From Pseudoxanthomonas sp. (GTDB lineage Bacteria > Pseudomonadota > Gammaproteobacteria > Xanthomonadales > Xanthomonadaceae): a stretch of 64,000 bases of DNA. Below are positions 1 to 8,620 of the stretch, piece after piece. Every line of letters starts with the position of its first letter. Position 1 is the stretch's first letter. The DNA lies in assembly GCF_035999195.1 (NCBI RefSeq), contig NZ_DASYGY010000009.1:2232001-2296000 (forward strand). Direction: 5' to 3'. The notes below the pieces were generated by a model. That model did not search any database. It saw only the letters and a program-made list of their open reading frames with translations, and was not told the DNA's origin. Both the position numbers and the translations under genes were made by a program.

Positions 1-720
1 CGGACGCACCTTCACGCTGCGCGCAAACTGCTCGGCCGTCAGTACCTGCTCCAGCAGGTTCTCCAGCTGCACTTCGCCCCAGCCGCCGCGATCCTTGACG
101 TTGCTCAGTACCCGCTTGAGGTCGCCGACACCAGTGGCGAGCTGCTGCATTTCACCCAGGCCGCGCTGGACCGCCTCCAATCGCTCCGACACCAGCGAGA
201 ACGAGGCATCGAGCCGCTGCGTCAGCGTGGCCTGCAGTTTCTCGTCCACCGTCGCGCGCATCTGCTCCAGTTTCTGCGCGTTGTCGGCCTGCAGCTCCTT
301 CAGGCGATCCTCCAGCGTGGCCCGCATCTCGCCGATGCGCTGCTCGTTGCGCTGGGTCAGTTCGTTGAGCCGCTGGCCCAGCGTGTCGGCGAAGCGCTGC
401 TGCGACTCGGACGCGTCGAGGCGGCCCTTGCGCGCGTCTTCGGTCAGGGTATCGCGCAGCACGTCGAGGCGCTGGTCGGTGCGCGTGCTCAGGTCGGACA
501 GGTTGCGGGCGAAGCCGTCGATACGGAGTTCCTGCGCGCGCGACAGCCCTTCCAGCTGCTCGCGCAGCTCGCTGCGGCCTTCGCGCTGCTCGTCGCGCAG
601 CGCGCGTTCCAGCAGGTCGCCGATGCGCGCCTCGGGGCGGCGCAGCACCAGCACCGCCAGCAGCACGACGGCGATGGCCACGAGGATCAGGAGGAGCACG
701 AGCAGGGTCTGGGAATCCAT
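1..720 (-). CDS. rmuC: DNA recombination protein RmuC (partial, N-terminal part)
   Basis: Only the first 240 codons are present; the gene runs off the left edge. The product begins with one hydrophobic segment (about residues 5-26, MDSQTLLVLLLILVAIAVVL), so it is probably anchored in the inner membrane. About 150 residues of charged, heptad-like coiled coil follow, rich in Glu, Arg, Gln and Leu. The visible part ends at the entry to the RmuC core domain (VKDRGGWGEVQLENLLEQVL), which is characteristic of the family. RmuC proteins are thought to be nuclease-like proteins that limit inversions and recombination at short inverted repeats, apt in a genome full of such repeats. The start at 720 is the first ATG before the membrane segment. 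Confidence 0.9.
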   Translation of the reverse strand, partial: MDSQTLLVLLLILVAIAVVLLAVLVLRRPEARIGDLLERALRDEQREGRSELREQLEGLSRAQELRIDGFARNLSDLSTRTDQRLDVLRDTLTEDARKGRLDASESQQRFADTLGQRLNELTQRNEQRIGEMRATLEDRLKELQADNAQKLEQMRATVDEKLQATLTQRLDASFSLVSERLEAVQRGLGEMQQLATGVGDLKRVLSNVKDRGGWGEVQLENLLEQVLTAEQFARSVKVRP

Positions 721-883
721 GCCGACAGTGTAGCCGCTGGCGTCTCACGACCTGAGGCGGGAGCGACGCGAACGGCCTCGCAATGCAAGCGGGCTCGGCG
801 TCACGGATGCGGAAACGCGTGTTGACCCCCTGTTCCCGCTCACCGCACAGTCGCGACGCACTGACCGCCTGGGGAAAGCCGGC

Positions 884-1522
884 ATGCTGCACCGCCTCCG
901 TACGCTGATGGGTGCCACGCCCGATCCGCTGCCCGCGTTCGCGGCCGCGCGGGTCGCCGCGCTGCGCGAGGCCCTGGGCGAACCCGAACGCATCGACCGC
1001 GACGACGACCGCCGCCACCGCGTCGACATCCATGTCTATGCGCGCCGCTTCCCCGACGACGACCGGCCCGGCTACATGCTGGCGACCTGCGGCATGAGCG
1101 ACCGGCTGATGACGCTGCCGGCCCGCTACGACGGCGACGAGTCGGCCGCACGCGAGCTGTTCTGGTACGTGCGCGAGCCGCAGCCGGCCTTCATCGAGCG
1201 GCTGCGCTGGCTGGCGAAGCTGCCGTTCGCCGAAGGCAGCTGGCTGGGCTATGGGCATACCGTGCCGCTGCCTGCACCGCCGCTGGACGGCTCGCCGTTC
1301 TCGACCTTCCTGCTGCTGCCGCCCGCGTTGGCCAGCGACCGGCACCTGTTCGACAACCTGCACCTGCACGGCCACGGCGTGGAGGCGCTGGTGGTGCACC
1401 TGCTGTCGGATGCGGAGTACGACCTGGTCCGCTCGGACGAAGGCCTGGACGTGTTCCTGGACCTGCTGGACGTGCATCGCTATCCGCCGGTGTTCGATCC
1501 CTCACGACGCTCGTATCTCTGA
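884..1522 (+). CDS. Suppressor-of-fused (SUFU) domain protein
   Basis: A 212-residue cytoplasmic protein matching the bacterial suppressor-of-fused domain family in length and pattern. It has an HVYARRFPDDDRPGYMLATCGMS-like N-terminal block (only partly quoted here), a central ELFWYVREPQPAFIERL segment, and a C-terminal HGVEALVVHLLSDAEYDL block. The molecular function of bacterial members is unknown; some are found near polymorphic-toxin immunity genes, but nothing here suggests a toxin. A GGGGAAA ribosome-binding sequence precedes the ATG at a suitable distance. The gene stands alone between rmuC (divergent) and the permease. Confidence 0.8.
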   Translation: MLHRLRTLMGATPDPLPAFAAARVAALREALGEPERIDRDDDRRHRVDIHVYARRFPDDDRPGYMLATCGMSDRLMTLPARYDGDESAARELFWYVREPQPAFIERLRWLAKLPFAEGSWLGYGHTVPLPAPPLDGSPFSTFLLLPPALASDRHLFDNLHLHGHGVEALVVHLLSDAEYDLVRSDEGLDVFLDLLDVHRYPPVFDPSRRSYL

Positions 1523-1682
1523 GCCGCGCCGCCACGGCGTGGTGCGCCGCCGATTGCCAGCGCCGTCCCGGGCCGCTTAGGCTGCGGGCGGTCGCGGGCG
1601 GCATGCCGCGCCTCATTTCCCTTTCGACTGCGCAGGCGCATCGCCCGCGCGCTGTCCCGTTGACGCATCCCGAGGAGTTTCC

Positions 1683-3116
1683 ATGACCTGGCTACGGCGC
1701 AAATCCATCGACCGGATCACCGAGCACGAAGAGGGCCGGCGCCTGGTGCCCACGCTGAGCTGGCCTCACCTGGTCGCCCTGGGCATCGGGGCCATCGTCG
1801 GCACGGGCATCTACACGCTGATCGGCGTGGGGGCCGAGAAGGCCGGACCCGCCGTGCTGATCTCGTTCGTCGTCGCCGGCGTGGTCTGCGCCTGCGCGGC
1901 GCTGGCCTATGCCGAGCTGTCGACGATGATGCCGGCCGCCGGCAGCGCCTATACGTACAGCTACGGCGTGCTGGGCGAATCCATTGCCTGGATCGTCGGC
2001 TGGAGCCTGATCCTGGAGTATTCGCTGGTGGTCAGCACGGTGGCGGTGGGCTGGTCCGGCTACTTCGTCGGCTTCCTCGAATGGGTGCAGCAGAACTTCG
2101 GCTGGAACGTCACCCTGCCCGCCGCACTGTCGGCCGGCCCGCACGCCGGCGGCGTGATCAACCTGCCGGCCATCGTCATCACCTTCGCCGTCGCCGGCCT
2201 GCTGATCGCAGGCACGCGCGAGAGCGCCACGCTCAACGCCATCCTGGTGGTGTTCAAGCTGATCGCGCTGGCGGTGTTCATCGCCGTCGCGCTGCCGGCG
2301 TTCAATCCGGACAACCTGCAGCCGTTCATGCCGTACGGCTTCCCGAAGTCGATCGGGCCCGACGGCGTGGAGCGGGGCGTGATGGCGGCGGCGGCGATCA
2401 TCTTCTTCGCGTTCTACGGCTTCGATGCGATCTCCACCGCAGCCGAGGAAACCAAGAACCCCGGCCGCGACCTGTCCATCGGCATCATCGGCTCGATGGT
2501 CGGCTGCACGCTGATCTACCTGCTGGTGGCCGTCGCCGCGGTCGGCGCGCTGAGCTACACGGTGTTCGGCCAGAGCGCCGAGCCGCTAGCGCTGATCATG
2601 CGCGAACTCGGCCACGGCACCGCCGCGCTGGTGATCGGCATCGTGGCGATCGTCGCGCTGCCGACCGTGCTGCTGGCGTTCTTCTACGGCCAGAGCCGCA
2701 TCTTCTTCGTGATGTCGCGCGACGGCCTGCTGCCGCGCAGTCTGTCGAAGGTCAATCCGCGCACCGGCACGCCGGTGGCGATCACGGTGTTCACCGCGGT
2801 ATTGGTCGCGGCGCTGGCCGGCGTTGCGCGGCTGGACGAAATCGCCGCGCTCGCCAATGCCGGCACGCTCGCCGCGTTCGTCGCGGTCGGCGTGTGCCTG
2901 CTGGTGCTGCGCACGCGCGAACCGAACCGCCCGCGCGTGTTCCGCACGCCGCTGGCGTGGGTGGTGGGCCCGGTCGCGATCCTCGGCTGCCTGTACCTGT
3001 TCTGGAGCCTGCCGCATCGCACGCAGCTGTGGTTCCTCATCTGGAACGTGGTCGGCATCGTCGTCTACCTGGCCTACAGCCGGCGCAACAGCATGCTCGC
3101 CAAGGACAGCGCATGA
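1683..3116 (+). CDS. APC-superfamily cationic amino-acid permease
   Basis: A 477-residue integral membrane protein with about 12 hydrophobic segments. The hallmark glycine-rich helix of the APC family is at residues 34-44 (GIGAIVGTGIY), and a second conserved block FYGFDAISTAAEETKNPGRD follows the sixth helix; the latter is typical of bacterial homologues of the eukaryotic CAT transporters. It probably takes up amino acids by cation symport; the substrate cannot be read from sequence. A GAGGAG ribosome-binding site lies six bases before the ATG. The gene is monocistronic and is followed by a palindromic repeat of family B. Confidence 0.88.
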   Translation: MTWLRRKSIDRITEHEEGRRLVPTLSWPHLVALGIGAIVGTGIYTLIGVGAEKAGPAVLISFVVAGVVCACAALAYAELSTMMPAAGSAYTYSYGVLGESIAWIVGWSLILEYSLVVSTVAVGWSGYFVGFLEWVQQNFGWNVTLPAALSAGPHAGGVINLPAIVITFAVAGLLIAGTRESATLNAILVVFKLIALAVFIAVALPAFNPDNLQPFMPYGFPKSIGPDGVERGVMAAAAIIFFAFYGFDAISTAAEETKNPGRDLSIGIIGSMVGCTLIYLLVAVAAVGALSYTVFGQSAEPLALIMRELGHGTAALVIGIVAIVALPTVLLAFFYGQSRIFFVMSRDGLLPRSLSKVNPRTGTPVAITVFTAVLVAALAGVARLDEIAALANAGTLAAFVAVGVCLLVLRTREPNRPRVFRTPLAWVVGPVAILGCLYLFWSLPHRTQLWFLIWNVVGIVVYLAYSRRNSMLAKDSA

Positions 3117-3121
3117 CCGCG

Positions 3122-3188
3122 TAGCGTGCGCCATGCGCACGACCCGGATCGAGTGAAGATCCCGAGTCGTGCGTGCAGCGCACGCAGC
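3122..3188. repeat. REP-like palindromic element, family B, copy 1
   Basis: Two inverted arms, each itself a hairpin (GCGTGCGCCATGCGCACGAC and GTCGTGCGTGCAGCGCACGC), flank about 22 unrelated bases. A second copy with the same arms and a different centre lies at 8761-8830. It sits between the permease and fabV, where it could stop transcription or protect the 3' end of the permease mRNA. Confidence 0.8.
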
Positions 3189-3282
3189 GTCCATACGCCT
3201 GCGTCTGCATTGCGGACGCTTCATTCCCGGCGCCGGCGGCACTAAGATGCCGCGCAGGCATTCCATCCCCCGGGTTACCACG

Positions 3283-4500
3283 TTGATCATCCATCCCAAA
3301 GTCCGCGGCTTCATCTGCACCACCACCCATCCGCTCGGCTGCGAGCTCAACGTGCGTGACCAGATCGCCGCGACGCGCGCGCAGGGCGTGCGCAGCGACG
3401 GGCCGAAGAAGGTGTTGGTGATCGGCGCGTCCAGCGGCTACGGCCTGGCCGCGCGTATCAGCGCGGCGTTCGGGTTCGGTGCGGACACGCTGGGCGTGTT
3501 CTTCGAGAAGCCCGGCAGCGAGAAGAAGGCCGGCACCGCCGGCTGGTACAACTCGGCCGCGTTCGACAAGTTCGCGAAGGACGCCGGCCTGTACAGCCGC
3601 TCGATCAACGGCGATGCGTTCTCCGACGAGGCGCGCGCCAAGGTCATCGAGCTGATCAGGACGGAAATGGGTGGCCAGGTCGACCTGGTCGTGTACTCGC
3701 TGGCTTCGCCGGTGCGCAAGCTGCCGTCCACCGGCGAAGTGAAGCGCTCGGCGCTGAAGCCGATCGGCGCGCCGTACACCTCGACCGCAGTCGACACCAA
3801 CAAGGACGTCATCACCCACGCGACCATCGAACCGGCCACCGAGCAGGAGATCGAGGACACGGTGACGGTGATGGGCGGCCAGGACTGGGAACTGTGGATC
3901 GATGCGCTGGAGAAGGCCGGCGTGCTGGCCGACGGCGCGCGCACGGTGGCCTTCAGCTACATCGGCACCGACATCACCTGGCCGATCTACTGGCACGGTG
4001 CGCTGGGCCGTGCGAAGGTCGACCTGGACCAGACCGCGCAACGGCTGGATGCGCGCCTGAAGAAGACCGGCGGCACCGCCAATGTCGCCGTGCTGAAGTC
4101 GGTGGTGACGCAGGCCAGCTCGGCGATCCCGGTGATGCCGCTGTACATCAGCATCGTCTTCAAGGTGATGAAGGAACTGGGCCTGCACGAGGGCACCATC
4201 GAGCAGCTCGACCGCCTGTTCCGCGACCGCATGTACCGCGCGGACGGCGCGCCGGCCGAGACCGACGACGAGAACCGCCTGCGCCTGGACGACTGGGAAC
4301 TGAAGCCCGAGGTGCAGGAGAAGGCGAAGGCACTGTGGCCACAGGTGACCACCGAGAACCTGTTCCAGCTGACCGACTACGCCAACTACAAGCACGAGTT
4401 CCTGAAGCTGTTCGGCTTCGAGCGCAGCGACGTGGACTACGACGCCGACGTGGATCCGGACGTGCGGTTCGACTGCATCGAGTTGTCGCCGGAGGGGTGA
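3283..4500 (+). CDS. fabV: Enoyl-[acyl-carrier-protein] reductase FabV (NADH)
   Basis: FabV carries out the last step of each fatty-acid elongation cycle, reducing trans-2-enoyl-ACP with NADH. The protein is 405 residues, close to the family norm of about 400. The start is a TTG at 3283: it gives MIIHPKVRGFICTTTHPLGC, matching the conserved FabV N-terminus, whereas a longer reading frame upstream has no family similarity. The NADH-binding glycine loop IGASSGYGLAAR is at about residues 47-58. The FabV Tyr-x8-Lys catalytic pair falls at Tyr236 and Lys245 (YWHGALGRAK). FabV enzymes are known to be much less sensitive to triclosan than FabI. A possible -10 box TAAGAT is at 3243-3248. Alone between two repeat elements. 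Confidence 0.95.
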   Translation: MIIHPKVRGFICTTTHPLGCELNVRDQIAATRAQGVRSDGPKKVLVIGASSGYGLAARISAAFGFGADTLGVFFEKPGSEKKAGTAGWYNSAAFDKFAKDAGLYSRSINGDAFSDEARAKVIELIRTEMGGQVDLVVYSLASPVRKLPSTGEVKRSALKPIGAPYTSTAVDTNKDVITHATIEPATEQEIEDTVTVMGGQDWELWIDALEKAGVLADGARTVAFSYIGTDITWPIYWHGALGRAKVDLDQTAQRLDARLKKTGGTANVAVLKSVVTQASSAIPVMPLYISIVFKVMKELGLHEGTIEQLDRLFRDRMYRADGAPAETDDENRLRLDDWELKPEVQEKAKALWPQVTTENLFQLTDYANYKHEFLKLFGFERSDVDYDADVDPDVRFDCIELSPEG

Positions 4501-4524
4501 GCTCCCGGCCGGTCTGGCCGGCCA

Positions 4525-4660
4525 CTGTAGGAGCGACGTCAGTCGCGACCGCACGGTCTGACAGCAGGCATCTCATCAAACAGACGATGGGCGTCGAATG
4601 CATCATCCGGCGCCATCCATACCTGTCAGTGCGCGGTCGCGACTGACGTCGCTCCTACAG
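4525..4660. repeat. REPIN-like inverted repeat pair, family A, copy 1
   Basis: Arms at 4525-4554 and 4629-4660 are inverted copies built on GTAGGAGCGACGTCAGTCGC and separated by about 75 bases. It occupies the 3'-3' gap between fabV and the DUF1080 gene; the right arm contains the stop codon of the DUF1080 gene (4655-4657). Related pairs are at 8621-8752, 24209-24341 and 59895-59963. Confidence 0.88.
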
Positions 4661-5341
4661 TGAAGTTGGCTTGCAATCGGGACCCAGCGCGCGGATGCGC
4701 ATGCCACGGATATGCACGGCATTGCCATGGTCCTGCAGCGCGAGATGCCCGCGGCGTGCCTTCGCGAACTCCGCCTGTCCGGCGAACTTGCTGGCGGCCA
4801 CGCGCCGCTTCCAGTCCTCGCTGTCCGCGTCGTACACCGCGACGCGCTCGCCATTGAGCCAATGCTCCACGCGCGGACCGCAGGCGACGATGCGCGCGTG
4901 GTTGTACCGGTCGATCGGCCGCAGCACATCGCGTGCCGGCACCACCAGATCGTAGACGGCGCCGGCGCGATGGCTGGGCACGAAGCGGTCTTCGGCCCCG
5001 CGGTCATCGAGCAACTGGTACTCCACGGCGCGCGCCCATACCGGCATCGCATCGACCGCGCGATAGAACAGCCCGCTGTTGCCGCCGGCCGGCAGGCGCC
5101 ATTCCCATTCCAGTTCGAAGTCGCCGTAGGTGCCGACGCTGAGGATGTCGCCGCCACCGGCTTCAGTGAGCACGAGTTCGCCGTCGCGGACCTGCCAGCG
5201 TGGATCCAGCGTGGCGTCGCCGACACTGCGCCATTGCGATGCGTCGACGAGCGATTGCCAGGGCGCGGCCGGCGTGGACGCGCAGCCGGCCAGCAGCGCG
5301 GCGAGCAGGACCGGGACGATCCACACGCCGCGTGCGTCCAT
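4655..5341 (-). CDS. DUF1080 (3-keto-disaccharide hydrolase-like) lipoprotein
   Basis: A 228-residue secreted lipoprotein: residues 1-21 form a signal peptide ending in the lipobox LLAGC, so the mature protein is lipid-anchored. The rest is a concanavalin-like fold of the DUF1080 / 3-keto-disaccharide hydrolase family (blocks GTYGDFELEWEWRLPAGGNS, GLFYRAV, RYNHARIVACGPRVEHWLNG). Members act on sugars or glycosides in the periplasm or at the surface; the substrate is not predictable. The start is 2 bases after the stop of the upstream rlmI gene, so the two are probably co-transcribed. Its last codons and stop lie inside a family-A repeat, so the C-terminus may have been reset by repeat insertion. 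Confidence 0.82.
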   Translation of the reverse strand: MDARGVWIVPVLLAALLAGCASTPAAPWQSLVDASQWRSVGDATLDPRWQVRDGELVLTEAGGGDILSVGTYGDFELEWEWRLPAGGNSGLFYRAVDAMPVWARAVEYQLLDDRGAEDRFVPSHRAGAVYDLVVPARDVLRPIDRYNHARIVACGPRVEHWLNGERVAVYDADSEDWKRRVAASKFAGQAEFAKARRGHLALQDHGNAVHIRGMRIRALGPDCKPTSL

Positions 5342-5343
5342 AC

Positions 5344-6513
5344 TCAGTCCAGCACGCGGCAGAACACCGCCTTCAGGTAGCGCGATTCCTGCACGTGCGC
5401 CATGAAGGGATGGTCGGGACCGGCGCCGGCGACCTTGAGGATCTGGATGGTGCGACCGGAGAAGTAGGCGGCGCGGCGCAGCATGTCGAGGAACTGCTCC
5501 TCGCTCACGAGGCCGGTGCACGAGAACGTGGCGAACAGGCCACCGGGCTTCACCACGCCCAGCGCCAGCTTGTTCATGTCGAGGTACTTCTTCAGCGCGG
5601 CGATCACCTGTTCGCGGTCGCGCGTCATCTTGGCCGGATCGAGGATCACCACGTCGTACTGCTCGCCGCGGTTCGCCGCGTCGCGCAGGTACGGGAAGAT
5701 GTCGGCCTGCACGAACTTCGGCCGCGCGTTGTTGAGCTTGGCGTTGCCCTTGGCGATCTGGATGACGTCCTGGTCGATGTCCACGCCGATGACCTCGGAC
5801 GCACCGCGCGCCGCGGCGTACACCGCGAAGCCGCCGGTGTTGCAGCACAGGTCCAGCACGGTCTTGCCTTCGACCTGCTGGCTGAGCCACTGGCGGTTCT
5901 CGCGCTGGTCGGCGAAGAACCCGGTCTTGTGCGCCCCGGCCGGATCGGCACGGAACTTCACGCCGTACTCGGTGATGACGGCCGCTTCGGTGGTGGTGTT
6001 GCCGTGGAACTCGAAGCTCTCCTGCTTCTGCACGTGCTCGTCGGCGAAGCTGTGGAAGCGGCAGCCGGGGAACTGCTCGCGCAGCGCCTGGTAGATCCAT
6101 TCGCGGTGGCGGAACATGCCGGCGGCGAAGAACTCGACCACGATCAGGTCGCCGTAGCGGTCCACGACCAGGCCGGACAGGCCGTCGCCTTCGGCATGCA
6201 CGACACGCCAGGCGTCGCTGACGGCGTCCAGTTTCAGCACGTCGCGGCGCAGCGACACGGCGTCGGCGATCCTGCGCGAGAACCAGCCGGCGTCCACCGG
6301 AATATCGGGGTGGGTCTCCAGGATGCGCACGGCGATGCGCGAATGGCCGTTGTAGAAGCCGCGGCCTATCCACTCGCCGTCCACGCCGACGACCTCGACC
6401 ACCGTGCCCGGCTTGGGTTTGGCGGCGGGCTTCTCGACCAGCTTCTGGAAGATCCACGGGTGGCTGGAACGCCAGGCGTTCTTCAGGCGTACGGTCGGGT
6501 TGGGCGTGTTCAT
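5344..6513 (-). CDS. rlmI: Class I SAM-dependent rRNA methyltransferase, RlmI family
   Basis: A 389-residue protein with an N-terminal PUA-like RNA-binding domain (about residues 1-80, RLKNAWRSSHPWIFQKLVE) and a C-terminal Rossmann methyltransferase domain. Motif I (VLDLCCNTGGFAVYAA), the acidic ribose-binding loop (VIGVDID), a DPAKMTRD motif and the cysteine-containing FSCTGLV are all present. The E. coli relative RlmI methylates C5 of C1962 in 23S rRNA; the exact base here is inferred. I chose the ATG at 6513 because a TAAAAT -10 box lies 7 bases upstream, which fits a leaderless mRNA; an in-frame ATG at 6522 overlaps that box. It is followed at once by the DUF1080 gene. Confidence 0.88.
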   Translation of the reverse strand: MNTPNPTVRLKNAWRSSHPWIFQKLVEKPAAKPKPGTVVEVVGVDGEWIGRGFYNGHSRIAVRILETHPDIPVDAGWFSRRIADAVSLRRDVLKLDAVSDAWRVVHAEGDGLSGLVVDRYGDLIVVEFFAAGMFRHREWIYQALREQFPGCRFHSFADEHVQKQESFEFHGNTTTEAAVITEYGVKFRADPAGAHKTGFFADQRENRQWLSQQVEGKTVLDLCCNTGGFAVYAAARGASEVIGVDIDQDVIQIAKGNAKLNNARPKFVQADIFPYLRDAANRGEQYDVVILDPAKMTRDREQVIAALKKYLDMNKLALGVVKPGGLFATFSCTGLVSEEQFLDMLRRAAYFSGRTIQILKVAGAGPDHPFMAHVQESRYLKAVFCRVLD

Positions 6514-6520
6514 GAACGGC

Positions 6521-6526
6521 ATTTTA
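6521..6526 (-). promoter_or_regulatory. -10 box of rlmI, predicting a leaderless mRNA
   Basis: TAAAAT on the minus strand is separated from the rlmI ATG (6513) by 7 bases, so transcription would begin at or within a base of the start codon. No clear -35 box or Shine-Dalgarno sequence is seen. Confidence 0.5.
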
Positions 6527-6570
6527 CCTGCCCGGTTGACCCGGCCGGGCGCTGCCCGGAGAATCCGCGG

Positions 6571-6690
6571 CAGAAGGGGAGTAGCTCCCGACGTGAAGGC
6601 CGTCATTTCGAGCAGCGATGCTCCGGTCCCACGGCAGCCCACCGGGCTGTGAGCGAGACCTTCGCCGCGATGGCGAAGGCATACCCCGGA
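6571..6690 (+). promoter_or_regulatory. yybP-ykoY manganese riboswitch upstream of terC
   Basis: The leader has both conserved loops of the yybP-ykoY aptamer in the right order: GGGGAGTAGC at 6577-6586 and GTGAGCGAGACC ending at 6660. A GTCATTTCG segment lies between them and a strong hairpin (CTTCGCC-GCGAT-GGCGAAG, 6660-6678) follows. This class senses Mn2+ and commonly precedes TerC/Alx-type genes, as here. About 70 bases remain before the terC ATG for an expression platform. Confidence 0.88.
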
Positions 6691-6757
6691 TCCCCCCGTT
6701 TCCCGGTTCCGAGATGCCCGCGCCCGCGGCCGTCCTCCACTCATTTCGGGAACTCCG

Positions 6758-7717
6758 ATGGAAACGATAGGCAACGTCTGGTTGTGGGCCGGCTTCGGCG
6801 GCCTGGTAGTGGTCGCGCTGCTGGTCGATCTGGTGCTGATGCGCCACGGCGGGGCACACAAGGTGACGTTCAAGGAAGCCGCCTGGTGGAGCATCGGCTG
6901 GGTCGCCCTGGCCATGCTCTTCAACGGTGCGCTCTGGTGGTACCTCAACGAGACCAGCGGCACGGTCGAGGCCAACCGGATCGGCCTGGAGTTCCTGACC
7001 GGCTATCTGGTCGAGAAGGCGCTGGCGGTCGACAACATCTTCGTGTTCCTGATGCTGTTCACCTACTTCGCCGTGCCCGAGGAACAGCGGCAGCGCGTGC
7101 TGGTGATCGGCATCCTGGGCGCGATCGTGCTGCGCGCGATCCTGATCTTCGTGGGCGCGGCGCTGCTGGCGAAGTTCCACTGGCTGCTGTACCTGTTCGG
7201 CGCCTTCCTGCTGCTGACCGGCATCAAGATGTGGTTCGCCGCCGGCAAGGAGCCCGACCTCGAGACGAACCCCGTGCTGCGCTGGATCACCGGCCATCTG
7301 CCGCTGATCAACCGCTACCGCGGTTCCGCCCTGTGGCTGGGTCGCGGCAAGCGCCGCCGGTACACGCCGCTGTTCGTGGTGCTGGTGATGATCGCGGTGA
7401 CCGACGTGATCTTCGCGGTGGACAGCATCCCGGCGATCTTCGCGATCACCTCGGACCCGTTCATCGTGCTCACCTCCAACGTGTTCGCCGTGCTGGGCCT
7501 GCGCGCCATGTTCTTCCTGCTGGCGGGCATGGCCGACCGCTTCCACCTGCTGCCGTACGGCCTGGCGGTGGTGCTGGCCTTCATCGGCAGCAAGATGCTG
7601 CTGGTGGACCTGTACAAGATCCCGGTGCTGTGGTCGCTGGGCACGGTGGCCATGATCCTGGCCGTGACCGTGGTGCTGAGCCTGGCGAGGCCGCAGAAGG
7701 CCGGTCCGGCCGCCTGA
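6758..7717 (+). CDS. TerC/Alx-family membrane protein (manganese exporter)
   Basis: A 319-residue inner-membrane protein with about eight to nine transmembrane helices and the TerC-family signatures EKALAVDNIFVF and VTDVIFAVDSIPAIFAIT, whose buried acidic residues are conserved. Alx/TerC proteins export Mn2+, in some bacteria partly to metallate exported enzymes. The preceding yybP-ykoY riboswitch supports Mn2+ as substrate and predicts induction by excess manganese. The start at 6758 follows a weak GGGAAC ribosome-binding sequence. The gene is followed by a perfect 12-bp hairpin at 7729-7756. Confidence 0.92.
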   Translation: METIGNVWLWAGFGGLVVVALLVDLVLMRHGGAHKVTFKEAAWWSIGWVALAMLFNGALWWYLNETSGTVEANRIGLEFLTGYLVEKALAVDNIFVFLMLFTYFAVPEEQRQRVLVIGILGAIVLRAILIFVGAALLAKFHWLLYLFGAFLLLTGIKMWFAAGKEPDLETNPVLRWITGHLPLINRYRGSALWLGRGKRRRYTPLFVVLVMIAVTDVIFAVDSIPAIFAITSDPFIVLTSNVFAVLGLRAMFFLLAGMADRFHLLPYGLAVVLAFIGSKMLLVDLYKIPVLWSLGTVAMILAVTVVLSLARPQKAGPAA

Positions 7718-7728
7718 CGCGATACCGG

Positions 7729-7756
7729 CAGACCATCCCGCCTGCGGGATGGTCTG
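7729..7756. repeat. Perfect 12-bp hairpin downstream of terC
   Basis: CAGACCATCCCG, a 4-base loop and the exact complement. There is no T-run after it, so it is not a standard intrinsic terminator; it may stabilise the terC mRNA or block read-through. Confidence 0.6.
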
Positions 7757-7807
7757 TCCATCGCACGGCGGACTTGCAATCGCACGGCACGCCGCCAGAA
7801 CTGGACC

Positions 7808-8614
7808 ATGGACCTGCATCCCGACGACCCGGCGTTCGATCCGGAGACCCAGCAGCGCTACGACCGCAGGCGCATCCTGCGCGCACTCAACCTGAGCCTG
7901 GCCTTCGTGCTGGTGCTGGCGGTGGTGTATTCGGCGCAGAACAGCTTCGACGTGCGGGCATTCACCATCACGCCGCTGTCGATGGACGGCCTGCTCGGCA
8001 TCCTGACGGCGCCGCTGCTGCACGGCTCGCTGGAGCACATCGCCGCGAATGCATCTGCGCTGCTGATCCTCGGCACGCTGGCGGGCGCGGTCTATCCGCG
8101 CGCGACGTTGTGGGCCATCCCGCTGGTCTGGCTGGGTTCCGGCCTGGGCCCGTGGCTGCTGGCCGATCCCGGCACGCACACGCTGGGCGCCAGCGGCCTG
8201 ACCCACGGCCTGATGTTCATGATCTTCATGCTCGGCCTGCTGCGCCGCGACCGCGCCGCGATCGCCGCCGGCATGATCGCGTTCCTGTTCTACGGCGGCA
8301 TGGTGCTGACCATCCTGCCGCGCGAAGCCGGCGTGTCGTGGCAGGCGCATCTGGGCGGCGCGGTGGCGGGATTGATTGCCGCCTTCCTGTTCCGCCGTCT
8401 CGATCCCGAACTGCCGCGCAAGAAGTACAGCTGGGAGATCGAGGAAGAGGAAGCCGCGCGCGGCGATGACGAACTCGAACTGCCCGCGCCGCGCGACGTG
8501 CCGCTGCTGTGGGTACGGCCGGAGCATCCGGAAGAAGAACAGCGTGGCGTGGTGCTGCGTTTTACCCGCCATCCGGCGGTCGAAAGCCCGCCGCGGGAGC
8601 CGCCGTCATCCTGA
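7808..8614 (+). CDS. Rhomboid-family intramembrane serine protease
   Basis: A 268-residue membrane protein with six predicted helices. It has the rhomboid catalytic pair: Ser129 in LGASGLTHG and His181 in QAHLGGAVAGLIAAF; the loop HGSLEHIAANASALLILG carries the family's conserved His and Asn. Rhomboids cleave membrane proteins within the bilayer; the substrate here is unknown. The C-terminal 65 residues are an acidic cytoplasmic tail (EIEEEEAARGDDELEL). The gene ends just before a family-A repeat pair in a convergent gap. An inactive member is unlikely because both catalytic residues are present. Confidence 0.88.
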   Translation: MDLHPDDPAFDPETQQRYDRRRILRALNLSLAFVLVLAVVYSAQNSFDVRAFTITPLSMDGLLGILTAPLLHGSLEHIAANASALLILGTLAGAVYPRATLWAIPLVWLGSGLGPWLLADPGTHTLGASGLTHGLMFMIFMLGLLRRDRAAIAAGMIAFLFYGGMVLTILPREAGVSWQAHLGGAVAGLIAAFLFRRLDPELPRKKYSWEIEEEEAARGDDELELPAPRDVPLLWVRPEHPEEEQRGVVLRFTRHPAVESPPREPPSS

Positions 8615-8620
8615 TGCCTC

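Noticed and set aside
884..1522. SUFU-domain gene as immunity protein of a polymorphic toxin
   Set aside because: No toxin-like or secretion-related gene adjoins it.
7729..7756. Perfect hairpin after terC as a Rho-independent terminator
   Set aside because: No T-run follows the stem, so it is listed only as a hairpin.
5200..8469. A 1,089-codon open frame crossing rlmI, terC and the rhomboid gene
   Set aside because: It spans three well-supported genes and the riboswitch in a different frame; composition is that of an antisense shadow.
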